Shown: piece by piece, positions 12,273 through 23,481 of the stretch | Position numbering within the stretch: the stretch's first letter is position 1 | How the letters are laid out: every line of letters starts with the position of its first letter | From: Austropuccinia psidii | Taxonomy: Eukaryota; Basidiomycota; Pucciniomycetes; Pucciniales; Sphaerophragmiaceae | Direction: 5' to 3' | NCBI GenBank assembly: GCA_023105745.1 | Contig: JALGQZ010000009.1 | Span: 38,807,359 to 38,871,358, forward strand | Length of the DNA: 64,000 nt | Position numbers and translations under genes: made by a program | Notes under the pieces: model-generated | Databases searched by the model: none | What the model was told of the DNA's origin: nothing | What the model saw: the letters and a program-made list of their open reading frames with translations, nothing else

Positions 12273-12584
12273 TGGAAAAGGACTACATTCCATTAGAAAC
12301 CCAGTCACAAGGAAACCCATCTGTGACAGCCTCAGAAGACAGAGAGGCGCTGCCAAACACCAAGGGCAAGCAGAAAAGACACAGTGAAGTGACAATCAAC
12401 TCAAAAGATTGGACACCAATAGCTGTGCCAAGGGCCAAAAAACCCAGAAAAGCTCCAACAAAACCAGTTGGATCACCAAAACAAGTTGAGAAACAGAAAA
12501 TCACTGTTATCAACCCAGTTGTAAACTCCAAAGGCAAATTGCCAAAGAGTATAGATCATAAATTTGTACAAGGGCCTGCCAAAG
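12273..12584 (+). CDS. ORF0: predicted first coding exon of the spliced ORF0-ORF1 protein
   Basis: The open frame gives about 104 residues beginning (M)EKDYIPLETQSQ once the leader splice supplies the A of ATG. Unspliced it has no ATG: the frame opens after a TGA at 12266 and could only begin at a GTG. It is hydrophilic and basic in the middle (RAKKPRKAPTKP, a possible nuclear signal) and ends KITVINPVV...KFVQGPAK. Element C carries a recognisable homologue on the minus strand (49530-49231), sharing the KRHSE, KWTPIA and KITIINPVVASKGK type segments. The conservation says this is a real coding exon. Function is unknown. The frame reads into TAA at 12590-12592 unless intron 2 is removed. Confidence 0.62.
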
Positions 12585-12665
12585 GTAAATAAACCTTGAA
12601 AAATACAACATTTTTTATTGTCTGTCATTTTTTAACATTGTTAACATGACACCTCCACTTCTTAG
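12585..12665 (+). other. Predicted intron 2 of element B, containing the gag-pol ATG
   Basis: 81 nt, AAAG/GTAAAT donor, TTAAC branch-like words at 12632-12645, CCACTTCTTAG acceptor at 12655-12665. This is a typical fungal intron. Removing it joins codon G/AG and leads from ORF0 into ORF1 in frame. The gag-pol start ATG (12646) lies inside the intron, so the spliced and unspliced RNAs would encode different proteins. Element C keeps an AAAG/GTCAAT donor (minus, 49230), but its acceptor is uncertain. Confidence 0.6.
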
Positions 12666-15600
12666 AGATCTTGGATTCCCAAGAAATCAACCAGAACACT
12701 GGCCAAGAAGACACAGAGGAAGAAGAAATGGAGCAGATGACCAGCAAAGGACTTACCATCAGGGAACTCCTACCCAAAGTCTTGTTCCAAATCAAATTCA
12801 ACCCAGGAGTCCAACAAGGAGATTGGACAGATGCAGAACAGGTCCTCCAAATACACAAACTCCTGAGAGACCTATTCACATGGAGCATGGACAACAAAAT
12901 GTTCACCATGGCAGCATCATGGGCAGAAGTGGGGATAACAACCCAGAAGATCTGTCTCAAGCAAATGGCTTGGATGGAACTTATGACAGAAATGCAAGGT
13001 TGGAATCCCAACAAGAATTTCAAACTCTTAGAAGAAAGAGCAACCAGAATCAAAGAGAACCAGGCAGCCATACAAGCCATAGAGAGATCTTGGCACAAGG
13101 AAGAGCCCAGTCAGATTCAGGCACCCCCAGAAATGGAAGAAGAAGCCCCATCTTTCCCACAACCATCCAGCAGTTCCAGGCCTTACAAGCCAAAGGAAAC
13201 TTCATCCAAAGCTCCCCCACCATTCCAGGTAGTTTCCAACAGGAGAAAAGGAGCCCAAGGGAAAAACAAAACTTCTTTCAACCAGAGGAAGAAAGAAGCA
13301 GACCCATTGATGAAAAAGCTGATGGACTTAGTCCAAGAAGTACACAAAAACAAGAAATAGTTGTACCTACAAATAGTTTTTCTAGTTCTGACTCAATAGA
13401 CCCAGAATTAATAACTGAAACTACAATGCACACTCATGAGTTTGAAAACAAATTCACATGGACCAAATTGGCCCAATTCATGGAGTGGACACATGAAACC
13501 TCAGAAAAAATGAGGACAGAAGTGGAAACATTGAAAGAAGAAAATGCTTTCCAAGCAACAGTCATAAAAGACTTGAATTCAAATCTGGCCAAAATTTGGA
13601 CAGAATTTGAAAAAACCAACAGACAGTTGAATTCAATTCTAGAAGAACAACAAACTGTGAGGAGGGATCTGAGGAATATCCAGCAGCAGCAGGATAACCT
13701 TGACAAAGAAATTGATTACCTCTATGACAGGGAAGACAATCAATACCCTCCAACACAAGGTCACCCTACTACCTCTACAAAATTAAAAGAAGAGGACAAA
13801 GACTATGACCAGGAACCTGAATATCAGATTCCAAAGTTAAGATCAGAGTCAGTGTACCAAGATGGGGAAAATCTCAACTATTCAGAGAAACAGGCACTGA
13901 AACAGTTACCAGAAGTAACAAACTGGCCAAAGTTCTCAGGAATAGGGGAATATGACCATATGGAGATCATTGACTATATTGATGGACTCTTTGTTGATGT
14001 CCCAAAGATACCAGACTACTGGATCACAACAAGACTCAACACAGCATTCAGAGGCCATGCAAACATATGGTATACTGAAATGAAAGAAATACATGGCAGG
14101 AAAAGCTGGCCATGGTGGAGGAACCAGATTATACAAAAGTATAGCAATGGTAGCTGGATCTGGCAAAAAACCATGTCCTTTGAAAGTGATAGATACTCCA
14201 CAGAAAAAGACCCTTATGAATGGTGCCTCAAACAAACAAAGAGGCTAAAAGCTATTGATCCCAATATGACAATAGAAATGAGAAACCATAAACTCCTGAC
14301 AAAATTGCCAGGAGATCTAGAACATGCAGTCAAATGCAGATGCAACAACATCAGCAGCATTGATGACATAGCAAATGTTATACAAGATGTGAGAAAAAAG
14401 ACCTCCATAGGAAGGTACACATCTTTCAAACCAAACTTCAAAGACAAGAGGTCTGAAGTTAAAGAGACAAACAAAGAAAAAGGGAAAGAAACCCCAAAAA
14501 AGAAATATGTGTGCCACAACTGTGGTTCACCAGACCATTATGCTAACAATTGCACAAAACCAAAAAAGAAAATATATGCAATTGATGAAGAATCAGAAGA
14601 AGAACAAACAGGTGAAAAATCTGATTCTGACAGCATGGGAAATGGTATGAGAGCAGAATCACAAAGTGAACCTGATACCATAGAAGAATACATAGTGGAA
14701 TGCAATGAAGAAAGTTCACTTGATATACAAGACATTGAATTGGATTCAGGCATACCACAAATAACAACAGACAAAGAGCTCTGTAAGCACACACAGAATG
14801 CACAAACATTCCTGGTAACCCCCAATAAAGGGATGGGATTCATTCATGGAACACCTACAAAATTGACAGTTTATATTGAGAACTGTAAACACCCAATGAT
14901 CATTGACACAGGAGCAAGTTGCTCCATAGTGGCAAAAGAATACTTGGAACAACATTTCCCCAAATGGGAAGATGATATAATCCCAACAAAAGCCAGAAAC
15001 TTCAAAAGTGCATCAGGCAAAATGCACTCACTAGGGACAATAATCAAAGAGATAATTATCCCACACCAAAAAGGAAATATCAGACTGGAACCTGAATTTG
15101 TAGTTCTAGAAAATGCACATGTACAAGGATTCTTACTAGGTACAGAGTACCAAAGAATGTATGGTATGGATATTTGCAATAGTAAAAACAGATATCTTAC
15201 CATAGGTACAAACAAAGATAAAAAATTTTCCTTTGACATTAATCATATAAAAAATGATAACACCTTGAAAGAACTAGTGGAAGAATTCAAAGAGGCCCAA
15301 TATGGCACTCAACTCACCAGTAAAATGAAACTCAACTTACTGAAAGTATTGAGAAAGCATAGAGGAGCTTTTGCAATAGGAGATGAACCACTAGGAAAAA
15401 TCAAAGGACATGATATAGAATTATATCTGGATGTAGAAAGACCATATCCACCTATGCTTAGGAGACCACCATACCCAGCCAGCATGGAAACTAGGAAAGA
15501 AATTGAGAAACACATCAATGAACTCCTAGAAATGGGGGTAATAAGAAAGATAGGACATAATGAGATAGTAGAGGTCACTACACCAGTCCTTATAACATGG

Positions 15601-18510
15601 CATGATGGTAAATCCAGACTATGTGGTGACTTCAGGGCTTTGAATAATTACACCAAAGCAGATAGGTACCCCATCCCAAGGATACCACATGCACTAGATA
15701 AACTAGCAAAAGCCAAGTTCATTACAAAAATGGACTGCATGAAAGGTTTTCACCAGAATGGGGTAAAACCAGATTCCATCAAATTGCTAAGAATTATATG
15801 CCATATGGGCATATATGAATATACCAGAATGCCATTTGGCATTAAGAATGCACCAGCCCATTTTCAGAGGATGATGGATACCATATTTCAAGATGAAATA
15901 ATGGAAGGGTGGATGGTAGTGTACATTGATGATATCATCATATACTCAGAAACATGGGAAGACCATGTGAAGAAAATTGATAAAGTATTGGGAAAATGCA
16001 CACCAATCAATATGAAGATATCTCTTAAGAAATGTAACTTTGGACAGCAAGAACTGCTAGCCCTAGGACACAAAGTTTCAGGTTTAAGTCTAGCTATAGA
16101 CCAAAACAAAGTTGCTGCAGTACTAAAGAAACCAGTACCAAAGAACATCAAAGAAATGCAATCTTTTTTGGGCTTTGCTAGCTACTACAGAAGCCACATA
16201 AAGAACTTTGCACACATCACTAGTAGCCTATACAAACTGTGCTCAAAAGATGTGGTCTTTGAAATTACCAAGGAAAGAAGGGATGCATTTGAAAAGATCA
16301 AACATGAACTGACCAATGCCCCTGTCCTAATGATGCCTGATTTTGAACTACCATTCAAACTATACATAGATGCAGCATGTAGCCAAGGGCTAGGAGCAGC
16401 ACTACACCAGAGGCAACTAGTAGATGGCATACCCAAAGAAGGAGTAATTTGCTATATCTCAAGACAACTGAAAGACTCAGAAGCCAGATATGGAGCTACT
16501 CAGACAGAATGTCTATGCTTGGTATGGGCATTAGAAAAACTCCATTACTACTTAGAAGGAGCAGTATTTGAAGTTTTTACTGACTGCACAGCCCTCAAGT
16601 CACTGTTGAACATGAAAACAACAAACAGACACATGCTTAGGTGGCAAATAGCCATACAAGAATACAGAGGGAACATGACTATCATCTATAAAGAAGGGAA
16701 AAGTCATACTAATGCAGATGGTCTCAGCAGGTGGCCACTGAAGAATGACCAAGAAAATCCAGCATATGACCCAGAAAATGGGGCCAAAATACCTATACAA
16801 TGCATGGAGATAGACAGGAGAAAGAACTTCAAACTATCAAACTGGGCATTAGGGAATGATTCATCAAACCCAGCACAGAGCTATGGGGAGATTAAAGAGA
16901 TACCCATACTGGGAATCAGCTCCTCTAATCTGAATACAGAATTCTTTAGTATAGTACAATCAGCATACAATAAACACAAACAGTGTAGTATATTGATACA
17001 ACTACTAAAACAAAAGTACAGGAGTCCTGAACTAGAGAGTCAATTGGAAGAGCCATGGCTCAAAAACTTTAAAGAAAATAGATTTTTTCTGATAGATGAC
17101 CTACTGTACCATAGGGAAAAACACACAAGTGCCCTGGTAATAATAAGTAGAGAACACATTTCCCTCATACTACAGGAATGCCATGACTGCCCATACATGG
17201 GACATATGAGTGAAGAAAGAACTAAAGAAAGAGTCTTTAGCACAGCTTGGTGGCCAAAGTGGGAACAAGACTTGAGTGAATACATCAACACTTGTACCAG
17301 ATGCCAAAAAGCCAACAGAAGTCATGGCAAAAGATATGGATTACTCCAGAGTATAGAGGAGCCCAAACACCCCTGGGAAATAATAAACATGGATTGGGTA
17401 ACAGGCCTGGTCCCTGGAGGGAAAGACAGCTTTAATGCATGCCTAGTAGTAGTAGACAGGTATAGCAAGAGTGTCAGATGTCTCCCCTGTCACAAAGAGG
17501 ACACAGAAATGGACACAGCCATATTGTTCTGGAACAATGTGATAGCTAACTGTGGAGTCCCAAGAATTATAATTAGTGACAGAGACCCTAAATTCACATC
17601 AGAATTTTGGACTAATCTATATGAGATGCTGGGAACCAAACTAGCATTTTCCACAGCTTACCATCCACAAACAGATGGTCTAGCAGAAAGAATGATCCAG
17701 ACATTGGAAGACATCATTAGAAGGTTTTGTGCATATGGCATGGAATATAAAGACAATGAGGGATATACCCATGACTGGGTAACCCTCCTACCAGCTGTGC
17801 AATTGGCATACAACACAAGTATACACTCAGTGACAGGAAAAACCCCTGCCACATTAGAGAAAGGATGGAACCCACTACTTCCAGTAGATTACTTGAAGAA
17901 GAACCTCCTCTCCGTACATCCTACAGCCAAAGACTTTCACACAATGTGGAAGACTGCCTGCGAAAAAGCAGAGCAATGTGTGGCTGAAGCCAAATTATAT
18001 AACAAACAGAGATATGATAAAAGTCACCAAGAAACTGATTTCAAAGAAGGAGACCAAGTTCTAATCTCAACTCTTAACTTCAACAACCTAAAAGGACCCA
18101 AGAAGATGAGAGACTCATTCATAGGACCATTCACCATTATTAAATTGATAGGAAAGAATGCAGTAGAGGTCAACCTGACCAAAGAGTTCTCTAGGAAACA
18201 CCCAGTTTTCCCTGTGAGCCTGGTCAAACCTTATCACCAGACAGATGAGGAGAAATTTCCTGACAGGAAGAAGACAGTCACCCATGAAAGATTGGTAGAG
18301 GAAGATGACTCACCTGGACCAGTGAAAAAGATCATTAAAGCCAGGAAGATCAGAATCAATGGGAAAGACAACAGGCAATACCTGGTTAGATTTAAGAATC
18401 AACCAGCAGATAAAGACAAATGGTTAACTGAGAAAGAAATCCCAGATGGACAAATACACCTCAGAAGATTCAGAGCCTCCAAGAGGGCTGAAGAGTCTCA
18501 TCAATTATGA
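12646..18510 (+). CDS. Gag-pol polyprotein of element B
   Basis: A single open frame of 1,954 codons makes all proteins for retrotransposition. Approximate residues: overprinted N-terminus 1-238; coiled coil about 265-365; capsid-like region from about 426 ([15 protein letters not shown]); CCHC zinc knuckle at 623 ([14 protein letters not shown]); aspartic protease DTG at 754; reverse transcriptase with YIDD at 1093; RNase H from about 1240 ([14 protein letters not shown]); integrase HHCC zinc module from 1513 (HDCPYMGH...CTRCQKAN); DDE triad at D1583, D1645 and E1681 (35 residues between the last two); GPF module ([10 protein letters not shown]); chromodomain-like tail (RQYLVRFKN). All key residues are present. 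The ATG at 12646 lies inside predicted intron 2. Translation could instead enter from ORF1 by a -1 shift near its end. It is the least damaged polyprotein in the window. Confidence 0.93.
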   Translation: MTPPLLRDLGFPRNQPEHWPRRHRGRRNGADDQQRTYHQGTPTQSLVPNQIQPRSPTRRLDRCRTGPPNTQTPERPIHMEHGQQNVHHGSIMGRSGDNNPEDLSQANGLDGTYDRNARLESQQEFQTLRRKSNQNQREPGSHTSHREILAQGRAQSDSGTPRNGRRSPIFPTTIQQFQALQAKGNFIQSSPTIPGSFQQEKRSPREKQNFFQPEEERSRPIDEKADGLSPRSTQKQEIVVPTNSFSSSDSIDPELITETTMHTHEFENKFTWTKLAQFMEWTHETSEKMRTEVETLKEENAFQATVIKDLNSNLAKIWTEFEKTNRQLNSILEEQQTVRRDLRNIQQQQDNLDKEIDYLYDREDNQYPPTQGHPTTSTKLKEEDKDYDQEPEYQIPKLRSESVYQDGENLNYSEKQALKQLPEVTNWPKFSGIGEYDHMEIIDYIDGLFVDVPKIPDYWITTRLNTAFRGHANIWYTEMKEIHGRKSWPWWRNQIIQKYSNGSWIWQKTMSFESDRYSTEKDPYEWCLKQTKRLKAIDPNMTIEMRNHKLLTKLPGDLEHAVKCRCNNISSIDDIANVIQDVRKKTSIGRYTSFKPNFKDKRSEVKETNKEKGKETPKKKYVCHNCGSPDHYANNCTKPKKKIYAIDEESEEEQTGEKSDSDSMGNGMRAESQSEPDTIEEYIVECNEESSLDIQDIELDSGIPQITTDKELCKHTQNAQTFLVTPNKGMGFIHGTPTKLTVYIENCKHPMIIDTGASCSIVAKEYLEQHFPKWEDDIIPTKARNFKSASGKMHSLGTIIKEIIIPHQKGNIRLEPEFVVLENAHVQGFLLGTEYQRMYGMDICNSKNRYLTIGTNKDKKFSFDINHIKNDNTLKELVEEFKEAQYGTQLTSKMKLNLLKVLRKHRGAFAIGDEPLGKIKGHDIELYLDVERPYPPMLRRPPYPASMETRKEIEKHINELLEMGVIRKIGHNEIVEVTTPVLITWHDGKSRLCGDFRALNNYTKADRYPIPRIPHALDKLAKAKFITKMDCMKGFHQNGVKPDSIKLLRIICHMGIYEYTRMPFGIKNAPAHFQRMMDTIFQDEIMEGWMVVYIDDIIIYSETWEDHVKKIDKVLGKCTPINMKISLKKCNFGQQELLALGHKVSGLSLAIDQNKVAAVLKKPVPKNIKEMQSFLGFASYYRSHIKNFAHITSSLYKLCSKDVVFEITKERRDAFEKIKHELTNAPVLMMPDFELPFKLYIDAACSQGLGAALHQRQLVDGIPKEGVICYISRQLKDSEARYGATQTECLCLVWALEKLHYYLEGAVFEVFTDCTALKSLLNMKTTNRHMLRWQIAIQEYRGNMTIIYKEGKSHTNADGLSRWPLKNDQENPAYDPENGAKIPIQCMEIDRRKNFKLSNWALGNDSSNPAQSYGEIKEIPILGISSSNLNTEFFSIVQSAYNKHKQCSILIQLLKQKYRSPELESQLEEPWLKNFKENRFFLIDDLLYHREKHTSALVIISREHISLILQECHDCPYMGHMSEERTKERVFSTAWWPKWEQDLSEYINTCTRCQKANRSHGKRYGLLQSIEEPKHPWEIINMDWVTGLVPGGKDSFNACLVVVDRYSKSVRCLPCHKEDTEMDTAILFWNNVIANCGVPRIIISDRDPKFTSEFWTNLYEMLGTKLAFSTAYHPQTDGLAERMIQTLEDIIRRFCAYGMEYKDNEGYTHDWVTLLPAVQLAYNTSIHSVTGKTPATLEKGWNPLLPVDYLKKNLLSVHPTAKDFHTMWKTACEKAEQCVAEAKLYNKQRYDKSHQETDFKEGDQVLISTLNFNNLKGPKKMRDSFIGPFTIIKLIGKNAVEVNLTKEFSRKHPVFPVSLVKPYHQTDEEKFPDRKKTVTHERLVEEDDSPGPVKKIIKARKIRINGKDNRQYLVRFKNQPADKDKWLTEKEIPDGQIHLRRFRASKRAEESHQL
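12666..13360 (+). CDS. ORF1: overprinted accessory protein, second exon
   Basis: About 231 residues, ending VHKNKK at the TAG 13358-13360, in the +1 frame relative to gag-pol, which is open across the same bases. The composition looks like a real protein: an acidic start ([11 protein letters not shown]), a helix-rich middle ([14 protein letters not shown], then [23 protein letters not shown]), a proline-rich linker and a basic tail. Element C has an aligned frame (minus, 49196-48672) at about 50 percent identity by eye, mostly with conservative changes. Family-1 copies R (63724-63278) and A (814 to about 1140) keep the GWNP core, in the same relative phase. With ORF0 spliced on, the product is 335 residues. 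The first ATG in this frame alone is at 12728. Function is unknown; possibilities include a matrix-like Gag extension or an RNA-binding accessory protein. Confidence 0.65.
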
Positions 18511-18515
18511 GCCTT

Positions 18516-18531
18516 CTTTTGAGGGAGGGTA
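18516..18531 (+). promoter_or_regulatory. Polypurine tract of element B
   Basis: CTTTTGAGGGAGGGTA lies directly before the 3' LTR start at 18532, just after the gag-pol stop (18508-18510). Position and composition fit the plus-strand primer. Confidence 0.75.
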
Positions 18532-20033
18532 TGTCAGCCTGTGACTCAAAACACAGCACTAGCATGACATCCAACATACCATAAATAATGGTATGACAAG
18601 TATTGAACAAACATAGTCAATACAGGTAATAATTAAGAGAAAACAATCCTCTTACATTAAACACCAACCTTATCCAAACAGAATAAGGAAACCTAGAGGA
18701 AAATAAATAAGTCAAAACCCTTATTTTCACCTCTCATATAACTTATGCATATTTAAGTTATCCTATACCAAAATGGTATTTTTCTTAAAGCTCACATAAA
18801 AGAGCTACACAATGATATCATCCATGTTGTTGTAACACCACTACAACTGGAGATACCATATAACCTCATTTTCAAAACCAAGTCCCCCTGAAAGTCAAAG
18901 AGGGCTTGTACAAAACTGTACAAAAGTATAACCAAATTAAAGATCTCAACAAGAGCTTTAATTTGAGATACCTTAGACCTCTGTATCTCTTAAATTGACT
19001 GAGGGATCTTGGTTCAAAGGTTTAATAACCAAAATACAGATATTCTGAAAATAAGAAAATAAACAAACCCCTGTATCTTTGGCATACACTCATACAACTG
19101 TACAGTGTCATATACCAAACTGTAGGGCTCATCAAGCCCTACAAAACTGTATCATCAGAATACAGATATCTTCCAAACTGAAGAAGATATCTGGTATGGA
19201 AGTTTTTGAAGCCTCATACTGATGTACAAAAATACATCCAAAAACTTAAAACCCTTATAACTTTTGCTATATTGAAGAAGGGTAAACATGAAGCATACCA
19301 AATTGAAGATCTCATTAAGCCCTTCAATTCTGTGCCCTTAGTTTCTTGATATCTCAAAAACTGACCAAGATATCTTGGTTGGAAGAATTTTGGCCAATAC
19401 TGGCCTGTACCAAACCTGTACCAACCAGTACAAGTCTTAATACTCAAAATAATGGTTGTTCAAAGCTTAAACCCGCCCAGAATGACTAGTATTGGTCATA
19501 CAAACACCAGAACAACGTCATCCAAGTGCTGACGTGGCAGGTGAAAAGTTCTTTCATCCTGTATTGATCCAGAATGATCATTTGTGGTCCCAAAACCACA
19601 ATTCTGCCTCTACTGACGTCAGAATTGAGGATCCAGAACCACAGACTGGCCAATGGAGTGAAAATTTTCACTCCTCTGACGTGTGAAGAGTAAATAACTC
19701 TTGACAGTCTTGAAAGATATAAAAAGAAGGGTTTTTGCCTTCAAAAATCCTCATCTTATCTTTTTATTATATATTCTTACGTGACAAGACTGTTAATCAT
19801 CAGTAGTGTCCTTAGAATACTTAAAGATATAATTAAATATAATTATTGTAGTGTCTCTTTACAGTCAAAGATATTAGAACGTTGCAACCCAGGTCCTCAA
19901 TAGACTCATCACCACTGTTACCACGTAGCAGTAGGACCTGAAGATTTTTTTTATTACTTATTTTGACGTGTCACAGTCATAGTACTAGCTTGTATTTACT
20001 GTTTTTAAGCTTCTACATAGACTGACCCTGACA
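18532..20033 (+). repeat. Element B 3' LTR
   Basis: 1,502 bp, TGTCAGCC...CTGACCCTGACA, matching 9944-11444 with about eleven differences. It is followed by the second ATTAT copy of the target duplication. Confidence 0.95.
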
Positions 20034-20452
20034 ATTATATTAAGTGTTAAAAGTAGGTTATTTCCTCTTATTATAATAATTTTCTATCTATTATTACTTT
20101 AATAATTCTTTCATTAATATGAATAGTATTTATATTAATTTATAACTTCAATATTGATAATATTATTGTTATTAATTGTTTTTTATTAATAGAAAACAAT
20201 TTTTCACACCTTTATTATTTGTTGGTAACAATAATAAATTTCTCTTAAATAGATTTACTGATGTTAATATATTTATTTATTATATTATTATATTTATTTA
20301 ATAATATAATTATTTTTATGCCTTAATTATAATAATTCTTTATTATTATAATTATTTTTTTTATCTTATTTATTTTATTCATAAGGACATTCATAGTACA
20401 ATAAGTAAGATATTGGTAACTTTTACTTATTGTTTCAGAGTCAAAGCTTACA
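20034..20452 (+). repeat. Element A 3' LTR, right part
   Basis: This continues the family-1 LTR exactly where 9943 breaks off (ATTATATTAAGTGTTAAAAGTAGG) and ends AAGCTTACA, matching the family-1 terminus CCTTACA. It holds the conserved hairpin at 20174-20201. The flanking 20453-20457 (GTTTG) is the predicted right target duplication of element A. Confidence 0.88.
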
Positions 20453-21463
20453 GTTTGGGTGGGATCAAAATGACCAGAAGAATGCATTGATCGTGAAGAA
20501 ATTGACTGAGAATGCCAGAACCATGAAGGACAGATGGTGGCGGTGCAGAAGGGGAAGATTCAGTGAGTTCAGTCAGTTTGGAACTCATGACTAAGGAATA
20601 TGCCAGCAGAAGATACAAGGCATCAGAATTAAATCACTTCAAGCCTGAAAAAAATGATGACCTCAAGGATGTGGGGCTATAACTCAATGATGCCCCCCTG
20701 AAAGTCCTTAAGGTGGTGAGTCAATGCCATTTTTGGACTAAAGTCACCATCCAGGACCTCCCTTGCAACTTGGGGGAGGTCAGAATCTTGATGGTCCTGG
20801 ACCCTTCTAATGGGGCCAGGCCATGGGACCCCTGAAGCCCCAGCAAATTTGGGCTCAGGGGGTCTCCAATAGCCCCCAAGGCCTGCGTACCGTAGGACCG
20901 CAAAATGGGCCAAAAAATTCCCTGAAGCCATAAAAGTCAAAAATAACCATACAAAGGGCCAAGACCCAGATTCAATTGTGGGGCCAAAGGGGCCCCAAAT
21001 CCACAATTTGAGGCATTTTCAGGTAAAATGGGGACAAGATCCCCCTTGAAGACTTTTTGAAGGAATTCCAATGAGGGCAAGAAGGGCCAAACATCAAGTT
21101 TTCCCATCCACAATAAGGTATATGATCATATACTCATTGGCCATCAACCTTTGAGCAGAAGAGCTCTATGACACTCATTTTGGGATACAACCCAAGGGGC
21201 CATTCTTTGAAAGGAAATGACTGAATCTAAAAAGAAGCATATTTCAAAGTTAAAAGTGCTTACTCAAGCTAAAAGAAGGGGAAAATAATTCAAATAAAGT
21301 ATGACAGTGAAGAAATGAAGAGGGGATTTTCAGGATAATGGTCAAGAGGAAAATATAAAATAAAAAGAATTTTCTTTGAAAAAATGGGGGGATAAAGAGA
21401 TGCCACTCAACAGTGGCAGGGAATTGTGGTGTTCAAGAGCCCACCAGCTTCAAAAGGGAATAC
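20453..21463 (+). other. Internal 3' region of family-3 element I
   Basis: This is non-coding sequence upstream of LTR I, probably the 3' untranslated part of a plus-strand family-3 element whose body lies left of the window (element A is inserted in it). It ends with a polypurine-like stretch, CAGCTTCAAAAGGGAATAC, just before the LTR. The matching end in H (minus strand) is a run of eight G before GATAC. A CpG-rich patch (GCGTACCGTAGGACCGC, 20885-20901) recalls the arrays at 39041, 47361 and 55841. Open frames here are short and not convincing. Confidence 0.65.
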
Positions 21464-22223
21464 TTTAACAACCACTAATCAGGGGTAAGGGTATTCATAC
21501 TTACACCCACTCAAACACCTCAAAACAGCAAATCCGCGGTGTGTATCAGCATGCAGTTTCAGCAATCCTCTTTGCTAAAACATGCATACAGCCTGATTCA
21601 TCAATACAGCCTGTCAATACTTGTACAGGTTGGAATTACCCAATACAGTTTGGATACACCATCGCCAAACTGTATGATCACTCAATACCACCAATCCTCT
21701 TGTACATATCCTGTACAGCTGTACAGGACCTGTATTGGCCATACTCAGTTCAATAATCAAATCTTCTCATGAAAATTCTCTGTCTGGATCAGGGCTGGTG
21801 ATTCTCACATATGCCATCCCCTCTTTCTCCTCCCTGGGGATTTTTCCCCAGTTAATTAATTTAGTATATTTATTATTTTAAAATTATTCTTATCCTTATT
21901 TTGGGTATTTTAATTCTTTGTTTTTAAGTTAGTCTTAGCCTTCTTTTTCTTTCTTTGCCTGTACAGTATGAGTTGGGTGGCCATATCCTTATTAACCCTT
22001 CTCTTTCCATTCTGACAGGTTGAAAAAGTGGACTTGGAATTGTTTTTGGTTGGCTCTTTGATTCTTACTCTTATTCTTTGTGGCTTCTTTCATTCTTTTA
22101 TTTAGAAATTCATCTCATAACACTCTTAAGCATCTTCTTTCTTACCATATCCCGAGTCCTCCATAAGTAAGTCCCAGTTTACTGAGTGCCAGGCCCTCTC
22201 CACTTAGAAGATCCCCTGTGACA
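21464..22223 (+). repeat. LTR I (family 3), plus orientation
   Basis: 760 bp, the same length as LTR H (54332-55091) and colinear with its reverse complement. It starts TTTAACAACCACT (the first TG decayed to TT) and ends CCCCTGTGACA. It contains the family hallmark hairpin CTGGGGATTTTTCCCCAG followed by TTAATTAATT (21833-21861), and many CTGTACAG words. Confidence 0.85.
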
Positions 22224-22253
22224 CCACATCACCATCTCCATTTAATGCTTTCC

Positions 22254-22964
22254 TGTGACAGGGGCTCTTCTACGTGAAGAGGGCTGGGAACTCATGAAAC
22301 ACCCTTACTTATGGTGGGCTCAAAGGAATACGCAAAGATAAGAGAAAACAGATAAAACATAGGAATCCTAATGATAGAGTACTGAGCGTTAAAGTACATT
22401 CAATAAAATAAAATCAATAACACAGAGAAAACCACAAATAATCCTTGATCACTTTTTCAGAATGTTCAGAAAAGAGAAAAGGATTAATAAGGATCTGACC
22501 ACCAGGACTCTACTGAACAGGTGAGGAAAGGCTAAGAATAACTTAATAATTAATTAAATAATACCCCTTGAGTGAGAAATTAAATAATACTAATAATAAA
22601 TCACATATTTTCATTAACTAGGGGAAAACCCCCAGGTGGGTGAAAGGGGGCGGATATATGTGAAAAAATGCAAACCTGGAGTTTGAGTGCTGAGAAACCA
22701 TGAAGGTATGTTGGAGAAATCTGTATTTGGGATTTAAACCTGTTTTGGTCTATCCAATACAGGCCTTTGAAAATATACAGGTGTTTGCACCTGTATTTAG
22801 GACAGGCCTGTATTTGGCGCATCCTGCATTTGTGTTTTACTTGTATTGATCTATATTGAGGATTGAAACTGTATGTGGTGGATCTTCCATGAAAGCCCCT
22901 TGCTGATGAAGATCTTTACTTAGTCATGATTGGTAATACCCTTCCTGTCTCCAGGGAAGTGACA
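22254..22964 (-). repeat. LTR J (family 3), minus orientation
   Basis: 711 bp, starting TGTGACAGGGGCTCTTC and ending GGGAAGTGACA on the plus strand. It holds the same G-T-C hairpin core near 22619-22638 and the TACAG-rich section. Upstream on the minus strand (22965 onward) is CTTCCAAGAGGGTGATAT, a polypurine-like end, so this is the 3' LTR of a minus-strand element. It lies only 30 bp from LTR I, tail to tail. Confidence 0.8.
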
Positions 22965-23481
22965 ATATCACCCTCTTGGAAGTGGTGGGCTCTAAGAGCC
23001 AGATAGGTAAGTGAAGATTGATGAGTTCAATCAAAAAAGAAATAGAATTTCCCCTCAATTTTTCCCATTTTCATCCCTCATAGTTCTTCTTCATAAATCA
23101 TAAGCCCAAAGCTCCTTCATCTTCATAGATTGTAGGTCCTTCTTCTTTGATTTGACTTTGATTATTCTCCCCTTCTTTGAAATTTTCTGTTTTTTCTTTC
23201 TTTTCATGTTAGTCCTTCTTCTCCTTCAGTGTTATTCACCCAATTTGTCTTGAGTCCTCATGGCTCATTATAAGTGGGTGACTTAGGTTTATAGCCTAAG
23301 AACTCACTGTCATTCAAGAAATTTTTCTTACTTCTGAGACTGGGCTAAAATTGCGCTTTTGTTGGTTTTGGAAAATTTCAGGATTCCATAGGAATTTCCC
23401 CATTTTTGGTGGTTTCTGGGGCTTTTTTGGCCAATTTGGCCAAAATGCACAAATGTGTCATTATCAATGAAATTGCATATT
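22965..23481 (-). other. Internal 3' region of element J
   Basis: This is non-coding family-3 3' untranslated sequence next to LTR J, interrupted at 23481 by solo LTR K and probably continuing from 27354. No convincing reading frame was found. Confidence 0.5.

Larger units (their letters stand above)
9944..20033 (+). mobile_element. Element B: complete family-2 Ty3/gypsy retrotransposon
   Basis: 10,090 bp, bounded by TGTCAG...CTGACA LTRs and a perfect 5-bp duplication ATTAT (9939-9943 and 20034-20038), inserted in the 3' LTR of element A. Parts in order are: 5' LTR, conserved post-LTR block, leader with a predicted intron, ORF0, second intron, ORF1 overlapping gag-pol, gag-pol, polypurine tract, 3' LTR. 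I count about ten substitutions and one indel between the two LTRs (roughly 0.7 percent), and the main frame has no stop. It is a young copy and could be active. Confidence 0.96.

Noticed and set aside
14214..18227. Many minus-strand open frames opposite element B gag-pol
   Set aside because: They are shadows of the coding strand with no independent conservation.
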